This document shows, in pieces, positions 51,209 through 61,061 of a stretch of 64,000 nt of DNA. The notes below the pieces were generated by a model. That model did not search any database. It saw only the letters and a program-made list of their open reading frames with translations, and was not told the DNA's origin. The stretch is from positions 124,001 to 188,000 of the forward strand of contig NZ_RKQJ01000003.1 of assembly GCF_003814515.1 (NCBI RefSeq), read 5' to 3'. How positions within the stretch are numbered: the first letter of the stretch is position 1; each line of letters opens with the position of its first letter. The translations under genes and the position numbers were made by a program. Source of the DNA: Salinicoccus roseus. Lineage in GTDB: Bacteria; Bacillota; Bacilli; Staphylococcales; Salinicoccaceae.

Positions 51209-52078
51209 TTATTCAACAGGTGACAATTCACTTTCTGTCACCCATTTATGATTTTCTACTTTTTCTCCAGTTGTTGTTGTGAAGTCAAGCATATATACAG
51301 TAGTGTCTTCAGCAGATTCGATCACAGCGGTTGCACCATCCATGCCTTTCATGTGATCCGCATCCAGGGTTACTTCAGTGCCGGGCTCCAGTGGTGCTTC
51401 TCCTGGACCTTCCAATTCTTCGTGAATGACCCATTTATGATTCTCCACTGGGTCTCCACCAGTTGTAGGGTAATAAGTGACACTATAAGCAACAGTATCA
51501 AATGCGCCTGCAATTGTTGCTTCAGCGCCATACATACCTGGCATATGATCGGCTTTGATAATGGCTTGGCTACCCACTTCATAAGTTGGATCTTCTGCTT
51601 CCTGCAGACCGTCAGGGACTACACCGGTGCTCGACATCTGTTCAGCAAAAATGGATTGAATCGTTTCCTGCACCTCTAAAATACTGGTACGGATATCATT
51701 AATTTCTGCTTCAGTCTCTTCAATGGATGCATCCTGATTTTCCATTTTTTTAGTTATAGCATCCAAATGATTGTCAGCGGCGCTTAAGCGATTCAGCAGA
51801 GATTCCAGCTTGTCCAGATACTCTTTATAGAGCTGTACTTGATCAACTGTTATAGGGGCGCCTTCGATAGATCCTTCGATTGCCTCCAGCTCAGATTGGA
51901 TAGCGTCCGTTTTCTTCTCAACCTTATCCAGTCTCTTTTCAACCTTTGCTTCCCCCTGTGCTTGTCCATTGGCTTGGGGAGCTGCGTTGATGGAATCTGC
52001 CGAAACTTGTCCTGCTGAGAAACTGATTCCAGTAACGGTTGCGAGTGTGACGACTATTTTTGTAAATCTGTTATTCAT
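51209..52078 (-). CDS. DUF1541 (YdhK-like) secreted protein with coiled-coil N-terminus
   Basis: 289 residues. Signal peptide (residues 1-27, cleavage near VSA-DS), then a coiled coil from about 40 to 145 (KVEKRLDKVEKKTDAIQSELEAIEG ...). Two DUF1541 units follow: PTYEVGSQAIIKADHMPGMYGAEATIAGAFDTVAYSVTY and EVTLDADHMKGMDGATAVIESAEDTTVYMLDF. Each ends in ENHKWV. The DHMxGM motifs offer His and Met for copper. YdhK-like proteins accompany mco and copB in staphylococcal copper clusters. The coiled coil is an unusual addition compared with the lipoprotein form. A paralogue lies at 57022-57867. Confidence 0.8.
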   Translation of the reverse strand: MNNRFTKIVVTLATVTGISFSAGQVSADSINAAPQANGQAQGEAKVEKRLDKVEKKTDAIQSELEAIEGSIEGAPITVDQVQLYKEYLDKLESLLNRLSAADNHLDAITKKMENQDASIEETEAEINDIRTSILEVQETIQSIFAEQMSSTGVVPDGLQEAEDPTYEVGSQAIIKADHMPGMYGAEATIAGAFDTVAYSVTYYPTTGGDPVENHKWVIHEELEGPGEAPLEPGTEVTLDADHMKGMDGATAVIESAEDTTVYMLDFTTTTGEKVENHKWVTESELSPVE

Positions 52079-52257
52079 TTTACATTCCTCCCTGGTATTT
52101 TTTCTAAGAGATATTTACCTTAAATGATATGAGCGATCCAATGCCTTCTAATCATTTTAAATTCTATTGATTCACCTTTCTGAAAAAGCATCACCCCTTT
52201 GCAACCATGACCTTCCCCTCTTTGAAATTCAGGTTAATAATATTTTTTAAAAATGCT

Positions 52258-53574
52258 TTAATGCGCATGCCCTTCTTCCCCATCATTACGGTGTTTAAGA
52301 AATACATACTCCCCTATGAAGATGATGATAATGAAAATGATGGAGACGACAACAATCAGCCAGTCATTCATCAGTTTGACCCACATAAAAGCTGCCAGTA
52401 CAATTCCATCAAGTATGAATGCGGTCATGACAATGACTGGATTTGCATCCATCTTATCCCTCAGATGTTTAAATACACCCCAATGCACAATCATATCCAT
52501 CACAAGATACAATATGGCCCCGACTGAGGCGATACGACTGAGGTCGAAAATGACGGCCAGTACCATCGCAAGTACAATTGTGTATACCAGCGTATGCTTT
52601 TGAATCCGTCCTGGCATGCCAAAGTGCTTATGTGGAATCAGCTTCATATCTGTCAGCATGGCAAGCATGCGTGACACCGCAAAGACACTGGCAATAATAC
52701 CGGATACTGTTGCGATGATCGCAATGCCGACGGTAAACCATACAGCGTAGTTTCCAAATGCTGGCCTTGCGGCTTCTGCAAGCGAGTAGTCTCTGGCTGC
52801 AATGATTTCGTTTAACGGCAGATTGCTGGATACCGCCCATGCAACCAGCAGATACACAAAAAGACTGATGGAAATGGATGCGACAATCGCCCGGCCGATA
52901 TTCTTATGGGGTTTAACGATTTCAGAGCCACTGTTAGTGATCGTCGTAAACCCTTTGAACGATAGGATGGTGAGTGCCACAGCTGCAATCATGCTGGTAA
53001 TAGTTGCGTCTTCCGTACTTCCACTGCCCTCTGCGGGTGTAATGGAAAAACCGGCGACCCATAACCCGCCCATCGCAAAGACGACAAGTCCAATTATTTT
53101 AAGCAGGGACACAATCGAAGTAAACGTCTGAATGAAACTGTTGCCAGAAATATTAACCAGGAATGCAAAGAGCAAAAGACCAACAGCGAGCACAGGCACC
53201 AGGTAGCTGGTTGCATCCATATTGAAAATCTGTAATGTATAGGTGCCGAAAGTACGGGCCACCAGACTCTGGTTGATGACCATGGATACGGCCATCAGCA
53301 TCGCTGCAGAAGCAGTGACGGTACCCTGACCATACGCTTTTGCCAAAAACATGCCGATGCCCCCTGCAGAGGGGTATTCATTGCTCATCTTGACGTAGGA
53401 ATAGGCACTGAATCCAGTTACGATACCCCCGACGACAAACATGATCGGGAACCACATGCCGGCAAGCGCGGCAACCTGACCCAGCAATGCAAATATGCCG
53501 GCACTGATCATCACGCCTGTCCCAAGACCGATCGCACCCGTCAGAGATAAGCTGTCTTTTTTATATTCGTTCAT
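52258..53574 (-). CDS. APC-family amino acid/polyamine permease
   Basis: 438 residues with 12 membrane helices. The APC substrate/unwound region is LTGAIGLGTGVMISAGIFALLG, and FKGFTTITNSGSEIVKPHKNIGRAI is the conserved loop after helix 6. It ends in a short His-bearing tail (EEGHAH). GAGGTGATGCTA precedes the ATG at 53574. It is directly downstream of a two-component system on the same strand (about 140 bp), and the tail and context raise the possibility of a link to metal stress, but the natural substrate is likely an amino acid. Confidence 0.8.
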   Translation of the reverse strand: MNEYKKDSLSLTGAIGLGTGVMISAGIFALLGQVAALAGMWFPIMFVVGGIVTGFSAYSYVKMSNEYPSAGGIGMFLAKAYGQGTVTASAAMLMAVSMVINQSLVARTFGTYTLQIFNMDATSYLVPVLAVGLLLFAFLVNISGNSFIQTFTSIVSLLKIIGLVVFAMGGLWVAGFSITPAEGSGSTEDATITSMIAAVALTILSFKGFTTITNSGSEIVKPHKNIGRAIVASISISLFVYLLVAWAVSSNLPLNEIIAARDYSLAEAARPAFGNYAVWFTVGIAIIATVSGIIASVFAVSRMLAMLTDMKLIPHKHFGMPGRIQKHTLVYTIVLAMVLAVIFDLSRIASVGAILYLVMDMIVHWGVFKHLRDKMDANPVIVMTAFILDGIVLAAFMWVKLMNDWLIVVVSIIFIIIIFIGEYVFLKHRNDGEEGHAH

Positions 53575-53713
53575 TAGCATCACCTCAGAAATAATGGCCT
53601 CTAAGTATATGCCCATGATTTATGCAGTTAGTGTGCAGTTTTTAAAATATTACAAACTAATTTAGTAATGCACCCAAAAACCATACTTTTAAGCAATCGA
53701 TAATATACAAACC

Positions 53714-54385
53714 TCACTTTTTAATCCACTTGTAGCCCACGCCCCATACTGTGTGAAAATAATCATCGATGGGAAACCCCACTTCCCTGATTTTTTCCCG
53801 CATGTTTCTAACATGCGAATCCACAGTCCGGCCTTCAGTTTCCGAATGCATTCCCCACACCAGATCGATCAGTTGATCCCTGGAATATACCCGCCCCGGG
53901 TTCTGTATGAGCAATCCAATCAATGAGAATTCCTTGGGGGTCAACTTGATATACTGATTCTTATAGGACAGTTCGAATCGATCCTTGTCCCATAGCAGTC
54001 CATCCACCTCAACATGGTTGCCAGGTTTCGCTCTCCTTAATAATGCATCCATCCGTGCAATGAGTTCTTTTTCATTGAAGGGTTTTGTTATATAGTCATC
54101 CGCCCCCAATCTGAGGCCTTTGACGATATCCGTCTTCTGCTCCCGTGCAGTCACCATGATGATGGGCACATCCGAATGCTGACGGATTTCTCTGCATACG
54201 TCCCACCCATCCATGTCAGGCATCATGATATCGAGCAGTACAATATCGAATCTTTCTTCTTCGATGTATTGGAGCACTTCTTTCGCCCCCAGCGCTTTTC
54301 TGCAGTCGTATTGGTAGGGTTCCAGATACAACGCCAGCAATTCCAGCATCCTCTCTTCATCATCAATCAACAATGCCTTTTTCAT
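53714..54385 (-). CDS. OmpR-family response regulator
   Basis: 223 residues. Receiver domain: MKKALLIDDEERML, phospho-acceptor Asp in FDIVLLDIMMPDMDGW, Thr in IIMVTAREQ and Lys in YITKPFNEKEL. The C-terminal winged helix (KLTPKEFSLIGLLIQNPGRVYSRDQLIDLVWG ... RTVDSHVRNMREKI) binds DNA. The start at 54385 has GGAGGATGCGT and overlaps the end of the kinase gene by 23 bp. With its kinase it likely controls genes of the metal region; the target sites are not visible. Confidence 0.92.
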   Translation of the reverse strand: MKKALLIDDEERMLELLALYLEPYQYDCRKALGAKEVLQYIEEERFDIVLLDIMMPDMDGWDVCREIRQHSDVPIIMVTAREQKTDIVKGLRLGADDYITKPFNEKELIARMDALLRRAKPGNHVEVDGLLWDKDRFELSYKNQYIKLTPKEFSLIGLLIQNPGRVYSRDQLIDLVWGMHSETEGRTVDSHVRNMREKIREVGFPIDDYFHTVWGVGYKWIKK

Positions 54386-55766
54386 ACGCATCCTCCTTCG
54401 GCAAAGATATGTTGAAAACCGTTCCTTCACCTAGTTCACTTTCGACTTCCATCCTGCCGTTGTGGAGTTCCACAATCTCTTTGGCGATTGTCAGCCCAAG
54501 ACCGGATCCTCCCTTGGAACGGGACCTGGATTTTTCTGCACGATAGAGCCGCTCAAATATATACGGCATATCTTCTTCGGCAATGCCATCCCCCGTATCC
54601 GAAATAACCGTTAAGACCTCATGTTTAGTTTGAACCACTTCCAATCTGACATGATTTCCGCGCGGAGTGTATTTTATGGCGTTATCGAGTATGTTCAACA
54701 GCACCTGTTGGATTCTTTCCGGGTCAATGGAAATGACCACATTACTTGGACAGGAATATGAAAATTCTATCTCTCTTTCTTCAATTGCTGGATAAATCCG
54801 TTCCACGATCTTTTGAATTAGCGCATCAAATTCCACTTTTTCTTTTTTTATGGCAAATTCATTCTGGTCTATTTTGGCCAGTTCAAACAATGTTTTTATC
54901 AGTCCGGCCAGATGTTCTGTCTCCTCCTGGATGATCTTTGTATATCTGGTTCGATCTTCCTCGGATGTGGTCTCCCGATTGATGATATCTGTATATCCTT
55001 TCAAATAGGTCAGTGGTGTACGGAGTTCATGGGAGACATTCGACAGGAATTCATTTCTTTCATTTTTCAAACGCTTCAAATCTTTTGATAAGCGTGTGAT
55101 AGCAGTTGCCAACTCTCCGAGTTCGTCTTTTCGACTGGTGGATAGTTCCACTTCATGGTTGCCTCTGCTCAACGCTTCTGTGGCCTTCTTCATTCTGACC
55201 AATGGCTGTGTAATGACTTTTGAAAGCACAATCACCGTGATGATGGTTAAAATGACAGTGACCAATCCGATGAATAAAAATTGCCGAGTGAGACTGCTGA
55301 TGATTTCTTTGATATGGTTGCTGTCGACAAACATGAATACATGCCCACTATGTGTACCCTCCATGATAATCGGGCTGTCTGTCGCCACATATTTTTCATC
55401 CGCCCAATCCGACTCCAGTATGACGCCTTCATCTGGCACTTGGTCGTTATCTGTATGCTCGATTACCGCTGCCATTTTCGGCTCCATTGGGTTGGAGCTG
55501 GTAACCACTTCTCCATTCCGGTCTGTAATGACGACAATAAAATCAGATTCGGATTCCATGATGGCGACATGATTCAAGGTTGATGAGGTGTAATTTTCTT
55601 CCAATACATCCCGATGGGTGTTCCCACGGGCCAGCAAATCTCCCATCACTTCGTCGACACGATCATTGACCAGGTTTGTATATAATATGGAGAATAATAT
55701 GATTTCAACAGTAATAACTACTACAAAAAATAACAACCCGATCTTCAAAGATAATTGATTTAGCAT
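54363..55766 (-). CDS. Sensor histidine kinase
   Basis: 467 residues. Two membrane helices (about 10-30 and 160-182) enclose an extracellular sensor domain of about 130 residues. A HAMP domain (ITQPLVRMKKATEALSRGNHEVEL), HisKA with phospho-His in SNVSHELRTPLTYLKGYTD, and HATPase with N box LLNILDNAIKYTPRGN, G1 ISDTGDGIAEED and G2 SGLGLTIAKEIVELHNG follow. The extracellular domain lacks an obvious His/Cys/Met cluster, so copper sensing is suggested only by gene context. GAGGGGGCTGTG precedes the ATG at 55766. Confidence 0.92.
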   Translation of the reverse strand: MLNQLSLKIGLLFFVVVITVEIILFSILYTNLVNDRVDEVMGDLLARGNTHRDVLEENYTSSTLNHVAIMESESDFIVVITDRNGEVVTSSNPMEPKMAAVIEHTDNDQVPDEGVILESDWADEKYVATDSPIIMEGTHSGHVFMFVDSNHIKEIISSLTRQFLFIGLVTVILTIITVIVLSKVITQPLVRMKKATEALSRGNHEVELSTSRKDELGELATAITRLSKDLKRLKNERNEFLSNVSHELRTPLTYLKGYTDIINRETTSEEDRTRYTKIIQEETEHLAGLIKTLFELAKIDQNEFAIKKEKVEFDALIQKIVERIYPAIEEREIEFSYSCPSNVVISIDPERIQQVLLNILDNAIKYTPRGNHVRLEVVQTKHEVLTVISDTGDGIAEEDMPYIFERLYRAEKSRSRSKGGSGLGLTIAKEIVELHNGRMEVESELGEGTVFNISLPKEDAYEKGIVD

Positions 55767-55841
55767 CACAGCCCCCTCTCTTCGACAATAATACTTCGAG
55801 TGCCTAACAACAGAGTGAAAAGATGACCTCAAAACTTACGC

Positions 55842-56753
55842 TTACCTGGTTTGACCCTCATCTAAAACTTTCTCCCATGCAGTTGACCCGGCATCAGAGA
55901 CATATACATCGCCGTTTACGGTATAGATGGCCAGTTCTTTTTCATTCTGTCGGTTTCGGGCAATATATGCAATGCCATCATTTTTTAATTCCGGTGTATC
56001 AATGATGGCTTCTTCGTCATTTTTAACATTTCTTCTGTGGAGTTCAATATTTTCGTTATTTATCGCATAATATAAGTCGTCCCCATAGAAATATACGGTC
56101 GTTCCTACCTGGCTTGAATCTGTTAATGCTTTAAACTGATTTCCACCATCCTCTGACAAATAGATGCCGGTGGAAGTCGCTGCTGCGACAAAGTTGGAAT
56201 CTGACGGATGGATTGCCAATGATAATACACCCCCCTGAAGGCCCTCCGCATCTGCTTGCTCCCAATTTTCTCCATCATCATTACTTTTATAAAATCCTTG
56301 GCCCAGCGCTGAATTCGGTTGAGGATTCAACAGAAAAATATCATGGCTGTCGTATCCTACCGCCATGGCATGGTAATCCGTTTCTCCCTCGAATTGGATA
56401 TGTTCAAGTGTCCTGCCGCCATCAAAACTACGTTGAATACCAAAAGGGTTGGGAATATCGGAATCTCCACCTGGATGCCCGGAAGTATAAAACCCTTCAT
56501 CTACAGCATTGAATCCCATATAATCATTGTAGTTCCTGGTGGTTTCATGCCATCCCCCGTCACGAAATATTTTCAAGCCGCCATGGGTCGCCAGATATAA
56601 TCCATCATTCCCACCAGCATACCCCATTCCATGCACATGTTCTATTTCGCCGTTAAAGGCTTCTTCGAATTCACTTGCTCCGTCGCTACTGCATCCCGCT
56701 AGAAATATCGCTGATACTATCATTGCATTAATCACTAACTTCCTTGATACCAT
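55842..56753 (-). CDS. F510_1955-type BNR/sialidase-like lipoprotein
   Basis: 303 residues. Lipobox LAGC (Cys21). The remainder is a BNR-type propeller: HVHGMGYAGGNDGLYLATHGGLKIFRDGGW near the N-terminus and several S-x-D-x-G-x-x-W style turns (GFYKSNDDGENWEQ, GIYLSEDGGNQFKAL). I recognise it as the F510_1955 family, annotated as glycosylhydrolase but often found beside copper genes. The HVHG motif may bind metal. It sits 75 bp upstream of the kinase gene on the same strand and could be part of the same transcript. Enzymatic activity is unproven. Confidence 0.75.
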   Translation of the reverse strand: MVSRKLVINAMIVSAIFLAGCSSDGASEFEEAFNGEIEHVHGMGYAGGNDGLYLATHGGLKIFRDGGWHETTRNYNDYMGFNAVDEGFYTSGHPGGDSDIPNPFGIQRSFDGGRTLEHIQFEGETDYHAMAVGYDSHDIFLLNPQPNSALGQGFYKSNDDGENWEQADAEGLQGGVLSLAIHPSDSNFVAAATSTGIYLSEDGGNQFKALTDSSQVGTTVYFYGDDLYYAINNENIELHRRNVKNDEEAIIDTPELKNDGIAYIARNRQNEKELAIYTVNGDVYVSDAGSTAWEKVLDEGQTR

Positions 56754-57021
56754 AGTCGTTTCCTCCCACCTCTATTTACTAATTAACTCGGAAGCCCTCA
56801 ACCATTTTATTATTTAAATATCGATTTTTAGTGCAGACTCTAATAAGGATATGACATGTTGTATCTAAGTTATAAAACTCTACATTGAAAATCTAAACAT
56901 ATATTTATAAATATTAATCTCTGATATTTTCCAATTACATCCACTTTTCATTGAATCTGCACTTAAACTGCATATTCTAAGGGTATGGTTTTGGTATCTC
57001 AAAAAATTGGAGGCTAGGTAG

Positions 57022-57867
57022 ATGAGACAATTTCAAAGAATTTCTTTATCAGGTGCAATGATTTTCGCATTAGCGTTGGGGCTTAGTCCAGGAGCAGCAA
57101 ACGCAGGTAGTACAGATACTGCCGCCCATGAAGATGGAAGTTATTACTACTACGAAGTCGATGCACATGGAAACAAGACGCAATACATTGATGGTTTGAC
57201 TGAAAAAGAATTGGAAGATGAATTGGGCTACCCTTATAACGGAGCACGTAGCCACTACTACTATGAAGTCAATGAAGATGGAGAAAAGACGAAATACATC
57301 AATGGTCTGACAAAGGAAGAGCTGAAAGAAAGACTGCACCATTATAATATGCAGTCCGAATCCCATTCTGAGGACCACATGAATATGCAGTCTGAGCCAC
57401 ATTCCGGTGGACATATGAACCATTCCGCTGGGGAAATGTCGAGTTCTGGTGAAGTGCCTGAAGATTTGAAAGAAGCAGAAAATCCTACATACGAAGTAGG
57501 GAGCCAAGCAATTATTGAAGCCGATCACATGCGAGGTATGTATGGCGCTGAAGCCACCATCTCCGGAGCCTTTGATACAACGGTTTATTCCGTATCGTAT
57601 ACACCAACAAATGGTGGAGAACCAGTAGAAGATCATAAATGGGTCATCCACGAAGAATTGGAAAATCCGGGTGAAGCCCCCTTAGAACCAGGGGATGAGG
57701 AAGTAATGAATGCCACGCATATGGAAGGTATGGAAGGTGCCACTGCTACGATTGATTCAGCTGAACAGACAACAGTTTACATGGTAGACTTTGTCACAAC
57801 AGATACTGGAGAAGAAGTACAAAATCATAAATGGGTAATTGAAAGCGAATTGGCGCCTGTTGAATAA
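57022..57867 (+). CDS. DUF1541 (YdhK-like) secreted protein with YYYEV repeats
   Basis: 281 residues. Signal peptide (1-28, ending AANA). Two copies of an N-terminal repeat follow: SYYYYEVDAHGNKTQYIDGL and SHYYYEVNEDGEKTKYINGL, each with a Lys/Glu helix after it. A His/Met-rich segment comes next (SEDHMNMQSEPHSGGHMNHS), fit for copper binding, then two DUF1541 units with DHMRGM and THMEGM motifs. It shares the C-terminal 150 residues with 51209-52078 but has a different N-terminus. TTGGAGGCTAGGTAG precedes the ATG. Monocistronic with a terminator; divergent from the BNR lipoprotein. Confidence 0.8.
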   Translation: MRQFQRISLSGAMIFALALGLSPGAANAGSTDTAAHEDGSYYYYEVDAHGNKTQYIDGLTEKELEDELGYPYNGARSHYYYEVNEDGEKTKYINGLTKEELKERLHHYNMQSESHSEDHMNMQSEPHSGGHMNHSAGEMSSSGEVPEDLKEAENPTYEVGSQAIIEADHMRGMYGAEATISGAFDTTVYSVSYTPTNGGEPVEDHKWVIHEELENPGEAPLEPGDEEVMNATHMEGMEGATATIDSAEQTTVYMVDFVTTDTGEEVQNHKWVIESELAPVE

Positions 57868-57888
57868 CTCTAAATATTTTCAACGATG

Positions 57889-57925
57889 AATAAAGAGTCT
57901 ATCCAAAACGGATAGACTCTTTATT
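57889..57925 (+). terminator. Rho-independent terminator
   Basis: AAAGAGTCTATCC pairs with GGATAGACTCTTT, followed by ATT, after the DUF1541 gene. Confidence 0.85.
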
Positions 57926-58095
57926 ATTGGCCATATGTTATTAATCCAATATACCAAAATGTTAAAAACAAGTAAGAGAATTTATAAAATTAAGAAGGAA
58001 GTCGAAATTGCAATCGCCTTCCTTCCATAATATATTGCATAATTTTCACTTCTTATAAAAAATATTATCTCTATAATACTTCAAATAAGTTTACT

Positions 58096-60207
58096 TTAAT
58101 CCATTTCGAATCGATGTAGCAATTGCGCATTGATTGCTACGATGATGGTGCTTAAGCTCATCAGTATTGCACCGACAGCCGGGCTGAGTACAATGCCCCA
58201 AGGCGCCAGAACGCCTGCAGCCAATGGGATGGCAAAAATGTTGTAGCCGGTTGCCCATATCAAGTTCTGAACCAGTTTATTAAAGGTCCGTTTGGAAAGG
58301 CTGAATATGGCCAGTATATCTTTCGGATTGCTGTCCACAAGAACGATATCTGCACTATCCATAGCGATATCTGTCCCTGCCCCTACCGCAATGCCAACAT
58401 CTGCTTTCGTCAAGGCCGGCGCATCATTAATACCGTCCCCGGTCATTGCAACCACTAAACCACGCTTTTGAATTTCCGTCACTTTCTCTGCCTTCTGATC
58501 CGGCAGAACTTCTGCATAGACTTCATCAATCCCGATTTGTTCTGCAACGTAATTCGCCACTTTCCGGTTGTCTCCAGTGAGCATGATGGCCTTGATATTT
58601 CGCTTGTGCAATTGTTCAACCGTCTGTTTTGAGCTCTCTTTGATTTTATCTGCCAATGCGATGGCGCCTGACAGTTCTTCATCAATGATCAGGAACACAA
58701 CCGTCTTACCCTGTTCGGACCATTTGTTGAAATTCTGATCGTCAAAGCTGATACCTTGTTCACTGATATACCCGGGACTTACAACTTTGATATTCCTGTT
58801 ATCAATTGTCCCTTCAATTCCCACGCCAGTAATAGAATTGAAATGTGTCATTTCATGCAGTTTCAGTTTCCTTTTCTTTGCTTCATTGATTATTCCCGTA
58901 GCAATGGGATGCTCAGAGTCATTCTCTACTGTCGCTGCATAGCTTAGTATCTTATTTTCGTCCATATCACTGAAAGTTTGCACGTCTGTTACTCCAAATT
59001 TACCTTCAGTTAACGTACCAGTTTTATCGAAAATTACCGCATCAATATTCCGGGCCCGTTCGAACTGAGGACGTTTGCGAATCAACAGACCATGCTTCGC
59101 AGATAAAGCAGTAGAAACAGAGATGACCAGGGGCGCTGCGAGACCTAAAGCATGCGGGCAGGTGATAACCATGACGGTCACTGTTCTTTGTATGGCCGTA
59201 TCTACAGTGGCTCCGATACTTATCCAAACAATAAAGGTGATAATACCAGCAGCCAAAGCGATATAAAACAGCCATTTGGCCGCCTGATTCGTGATGTCCT
59301 GCGTTTTGGATTTTGTCTTCTGGGATTCTTTGACCATTTCGATGACCTGGTTCAAGTAGGACTCATCCATCAGTTTTTCTACTTCTATTGTAAGTGAGCC
59401 TTCCCTATTGATCGATCCACCGATGACCTCGTCATTAACAGATTTGGTTACGGGAACGGACTCACCTGTCAGCATGGATTCATCGATTTGGGATTTTCCT
59501 TTAACGATCTTTCCATCCAATGGCATCTTTTCTCCCGGTTTGACCAAGAGCAGATCCCCTGCTTTGATAGCATCAACCTGCACTTCTTCCGTCTCACCAT
59601 TCTCAGCAATACGATTTGCTGTGTTCGGCATCAGGGATGCAAGTGACTCCAGAGCTTTGGATGCATTATTGATCGATCGCATTTCAATCCAGTGGCCCAG
59701 AAGCATGATCAGTACCAGGGTTGCCAGTTCCCAGAAAAGCTGCTCCCCGTTAAACCCAAATACGACAGCTAGGCTGTAGAAGAATGCGATGGAGATGGCC
59801 ATGGCAATCAGTGTCATCATCCCGGGTTCTCTGTTTTTCAGTTCATCAAAAGCACCCTTGAGGAAAGGCCAGCCGCCATAGAAATAAACGAATGTGGACA
59901 GGGCAGCTAGGATATAGATATCCCCTGTAAAGCGCCAGTCGACGCCCATAAAATCCTGAATCATTGGAGACAGGAGAAGGATCGGAATGGTGAATATTAA
60001 AACAACAAAAAACTTATTCCGGAATTCCGTCACCATATGTCCGTGATGGTCATGTGCACCGTGGCCATGATTATCGTGCTCATGTGCCTCATGAGACCCA
60101 TTGTGACTTTCGTGGTCATGATGGTCGTGATGGGTATGCTCTTCCTGGCCATGATGATTGTGACTTTCATTCTGGCCATGATGCGACTCTTTTTTGTGAT
60201 GATCCAT
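58096..60207 (-). CDS. copB: CopB-type copper-exporting P1B ATPase
   Basis: 703 residues. The first 58 residues are His-rich ([25 protein letters not shown]), replacing an HMA domain. The transport motif in helix 6 is CPH ([13 protein letters not shown]), the mark of CopB-type (P1B-3) pumps. The phosphorylation motif DKTGTLT, TGES, the SEHP motif of P1B pumps, and MLTGDN and [11 protein letters not shown] are intact. It exports copper, probably Cu(II)/Cu(I), across the membrane. GGGAGTGATAGA precedes the ATG. A CsoR-type operator lies 35 bp upstream. CopB matches the extra copper pump of staphylococcal copper-resistance islands. Confidence 0.93.
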   Translation of the reverse strand: MDHHKKESHHGQNESHNHHGQEEHTHHDHHDHESHNGSHEAHEHDNHGHGAHDHHGHMVTEFRNKFFVVLIFTIPILLLSPMIQDFMGVDWRFTGDIYILAALSTFVYFYGGWPFLKGAFDELKNREPGMMTLIAMAISIAFFYSLAVVFGFNGEQLFWELATLVLIMLLGHWIEMRSINNASKALESLASLMPNTANRIAENGETEEVQVDAIKAGDLLLVKPGEKMPLDGKIVKGKSQIDESMLTGESVPVTKSVNDEVIGGSINREGSLTIEVEKLMDESYLNQVIEMVKESQKTKSKTQDITNQAAKWLFYIALAAGIITFIVWISIGATVDTAIQRTVTVMVITCPHALGLAAPLVISVSTALSAKHGLLIRKRPQFERARNIDAVIFDKTGTLTEGKFGVTDVQTFSDMDENKILSYAATVENDSEHPIATGIINEAKKRKLKLHEMTHFNSITGVGIEGTIDNRNIKVVSPGYISEQGISFDDQNFNKWSEQGKTVVFLIIDEELSGAIALADKIKESSKQTVEQLHKRNIKAIMLTGDNRKVANYVAEQIGIDEVYAEVLPDQKAEKVTEIQKRGLVVAMTGDGINDAPALTKADVGIAVGAGTDIAMDSADIVLVDSNPKDILAIFSLSKRTFNKLVQNLIWATGYNIFAIPLAAGVLAPWGIVLSPAVGAILMSLSTIIVAINAQLLHRFEMD

Positions 60208-60240
60208 TCTATCACTCCCTAGTGTTGTATCTTACTTGCA

Positions 60241-60617
60241 TTATACCCCTAGTGGGTATAATTCGCAACTACTGGATAAGAACTGATTAATCTGCTGCTC
60301 ATCCTCAGAAACATTTACTGCAATGATTTCATAGTCTTCATGTCCTTCATTATAAATTCGGTTCATATCAGGCATTTCTTCACGACACGGCTTACACCAA
60401 GTCCCCCAGAAATTCAAAATAACACCTTTTTCTGAATTGATATCCGATAATTGTATTGAATCACCATTTAACGTCTCCAATTGAAAATCAATTGATTCAT
60501 CGCCTACTTGTAAGGCTTTTGTATCAGAAGTTAAGTTGAACCATAAGGTCACACCTAACAAAATAATGACACTCAGTATAATACTGATTCTTAGAATCTT
60601 CCTTGTTTTTTCTTCAT
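60241..60617 (-). pseudogene. Truncated, frameshifted ResA/TlpA-like thiol-disulfide oxidoreductase
   Basis: The frame encodes a membrane anchor (ILRISIILSVIILLGVTLW) and the thioredoxin core with NFWGTWCKPCREEMPDMN. It runs out after QINQFLSS into the copB operator, missing about 60 C-terminal residues including the cis-Pro strand. The start ATG at 60617 with GGAGGTGTAAGAGT is in another frame; one base lost in the A-run after ATGAAG explains it. Both ends damaged means it is dead. ResA-like proteins reduce cytochrome c thiols. Confidence 0.7.
60242..60260 (-). promoter_or_regulatory. CsoR-type operator upstream of copB
   Basis: TATACCC-CTAGT-GGGTATA is an inverted repeat of the kind bound by copper-sensing CsoR (ATACCC/GGGTAT half-sites around a G/C-rich centre). 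Its position 35 bp before the copB start fits repression relieved by copper. No csoR gene is in the window. Confidence 0.75.
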
Positions 60618-61010
60618 ACTCTTACACCTCCAGTAGCAATTACTTTCATCTTGCACCTCATACATAGTTAATTTTGAAAGATAATTTTCAAACAAACTTA
60701 CTATTCTATTAGAATAAGAAATCATTCGTACACTAGTCTTATTACCAATTTTAGCTATTAAAAAATTCCCCTCTAATTATTTAGCTTAAATCAAATTTTT
60801 AAAGAAACTGTGCATTTTATTAGTATTTAATGTGACATTTCAAATTATGAATAAATTTAAATTCAACACTAAAATAAGCCAGATAAATTTGCTTATGAAA
60901 ATCGGATGTTTTGAGTAGGCCCTAAACATACATATAGTATGTATTGATTTGACTGTATGTGACTTTTGACTTTATTTCGCACTTATTTAAGTGATATTTT
61001 GCACTAAAAT
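60618..61010. other. AT-rich intergenic region
   Basis: No ORF with a ribosome site. A short palindrome ATACATA-TAG-TATGTAT lies at 60928-60944 but is not placed before any gene start. Confidence 0.5.
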
Positions 61011-61052
61011 TAAGCCGATATCTCACATTAAAAGAGAGATATCGGCTTATAA
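61011..61052 (-). terminator. Terminator of the cadA-cadD operon
   Basis: TAAGCCGATATCTC pairs with GAGATATCGGCTTA, ten bases after the cadD stop, with A/T-rich flanks. Confidence 0.8.
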
Positions 61053-61061
61053 AATTTTCTA

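Noticed and set aside
60928-60944. Palindrome ATACATA-TAG-TATGTAT as an operator
   Set aside because: It lies about 120 bp beyond the end of the cadD gene and not before any gene start; probably chance in AT-rich DNA.
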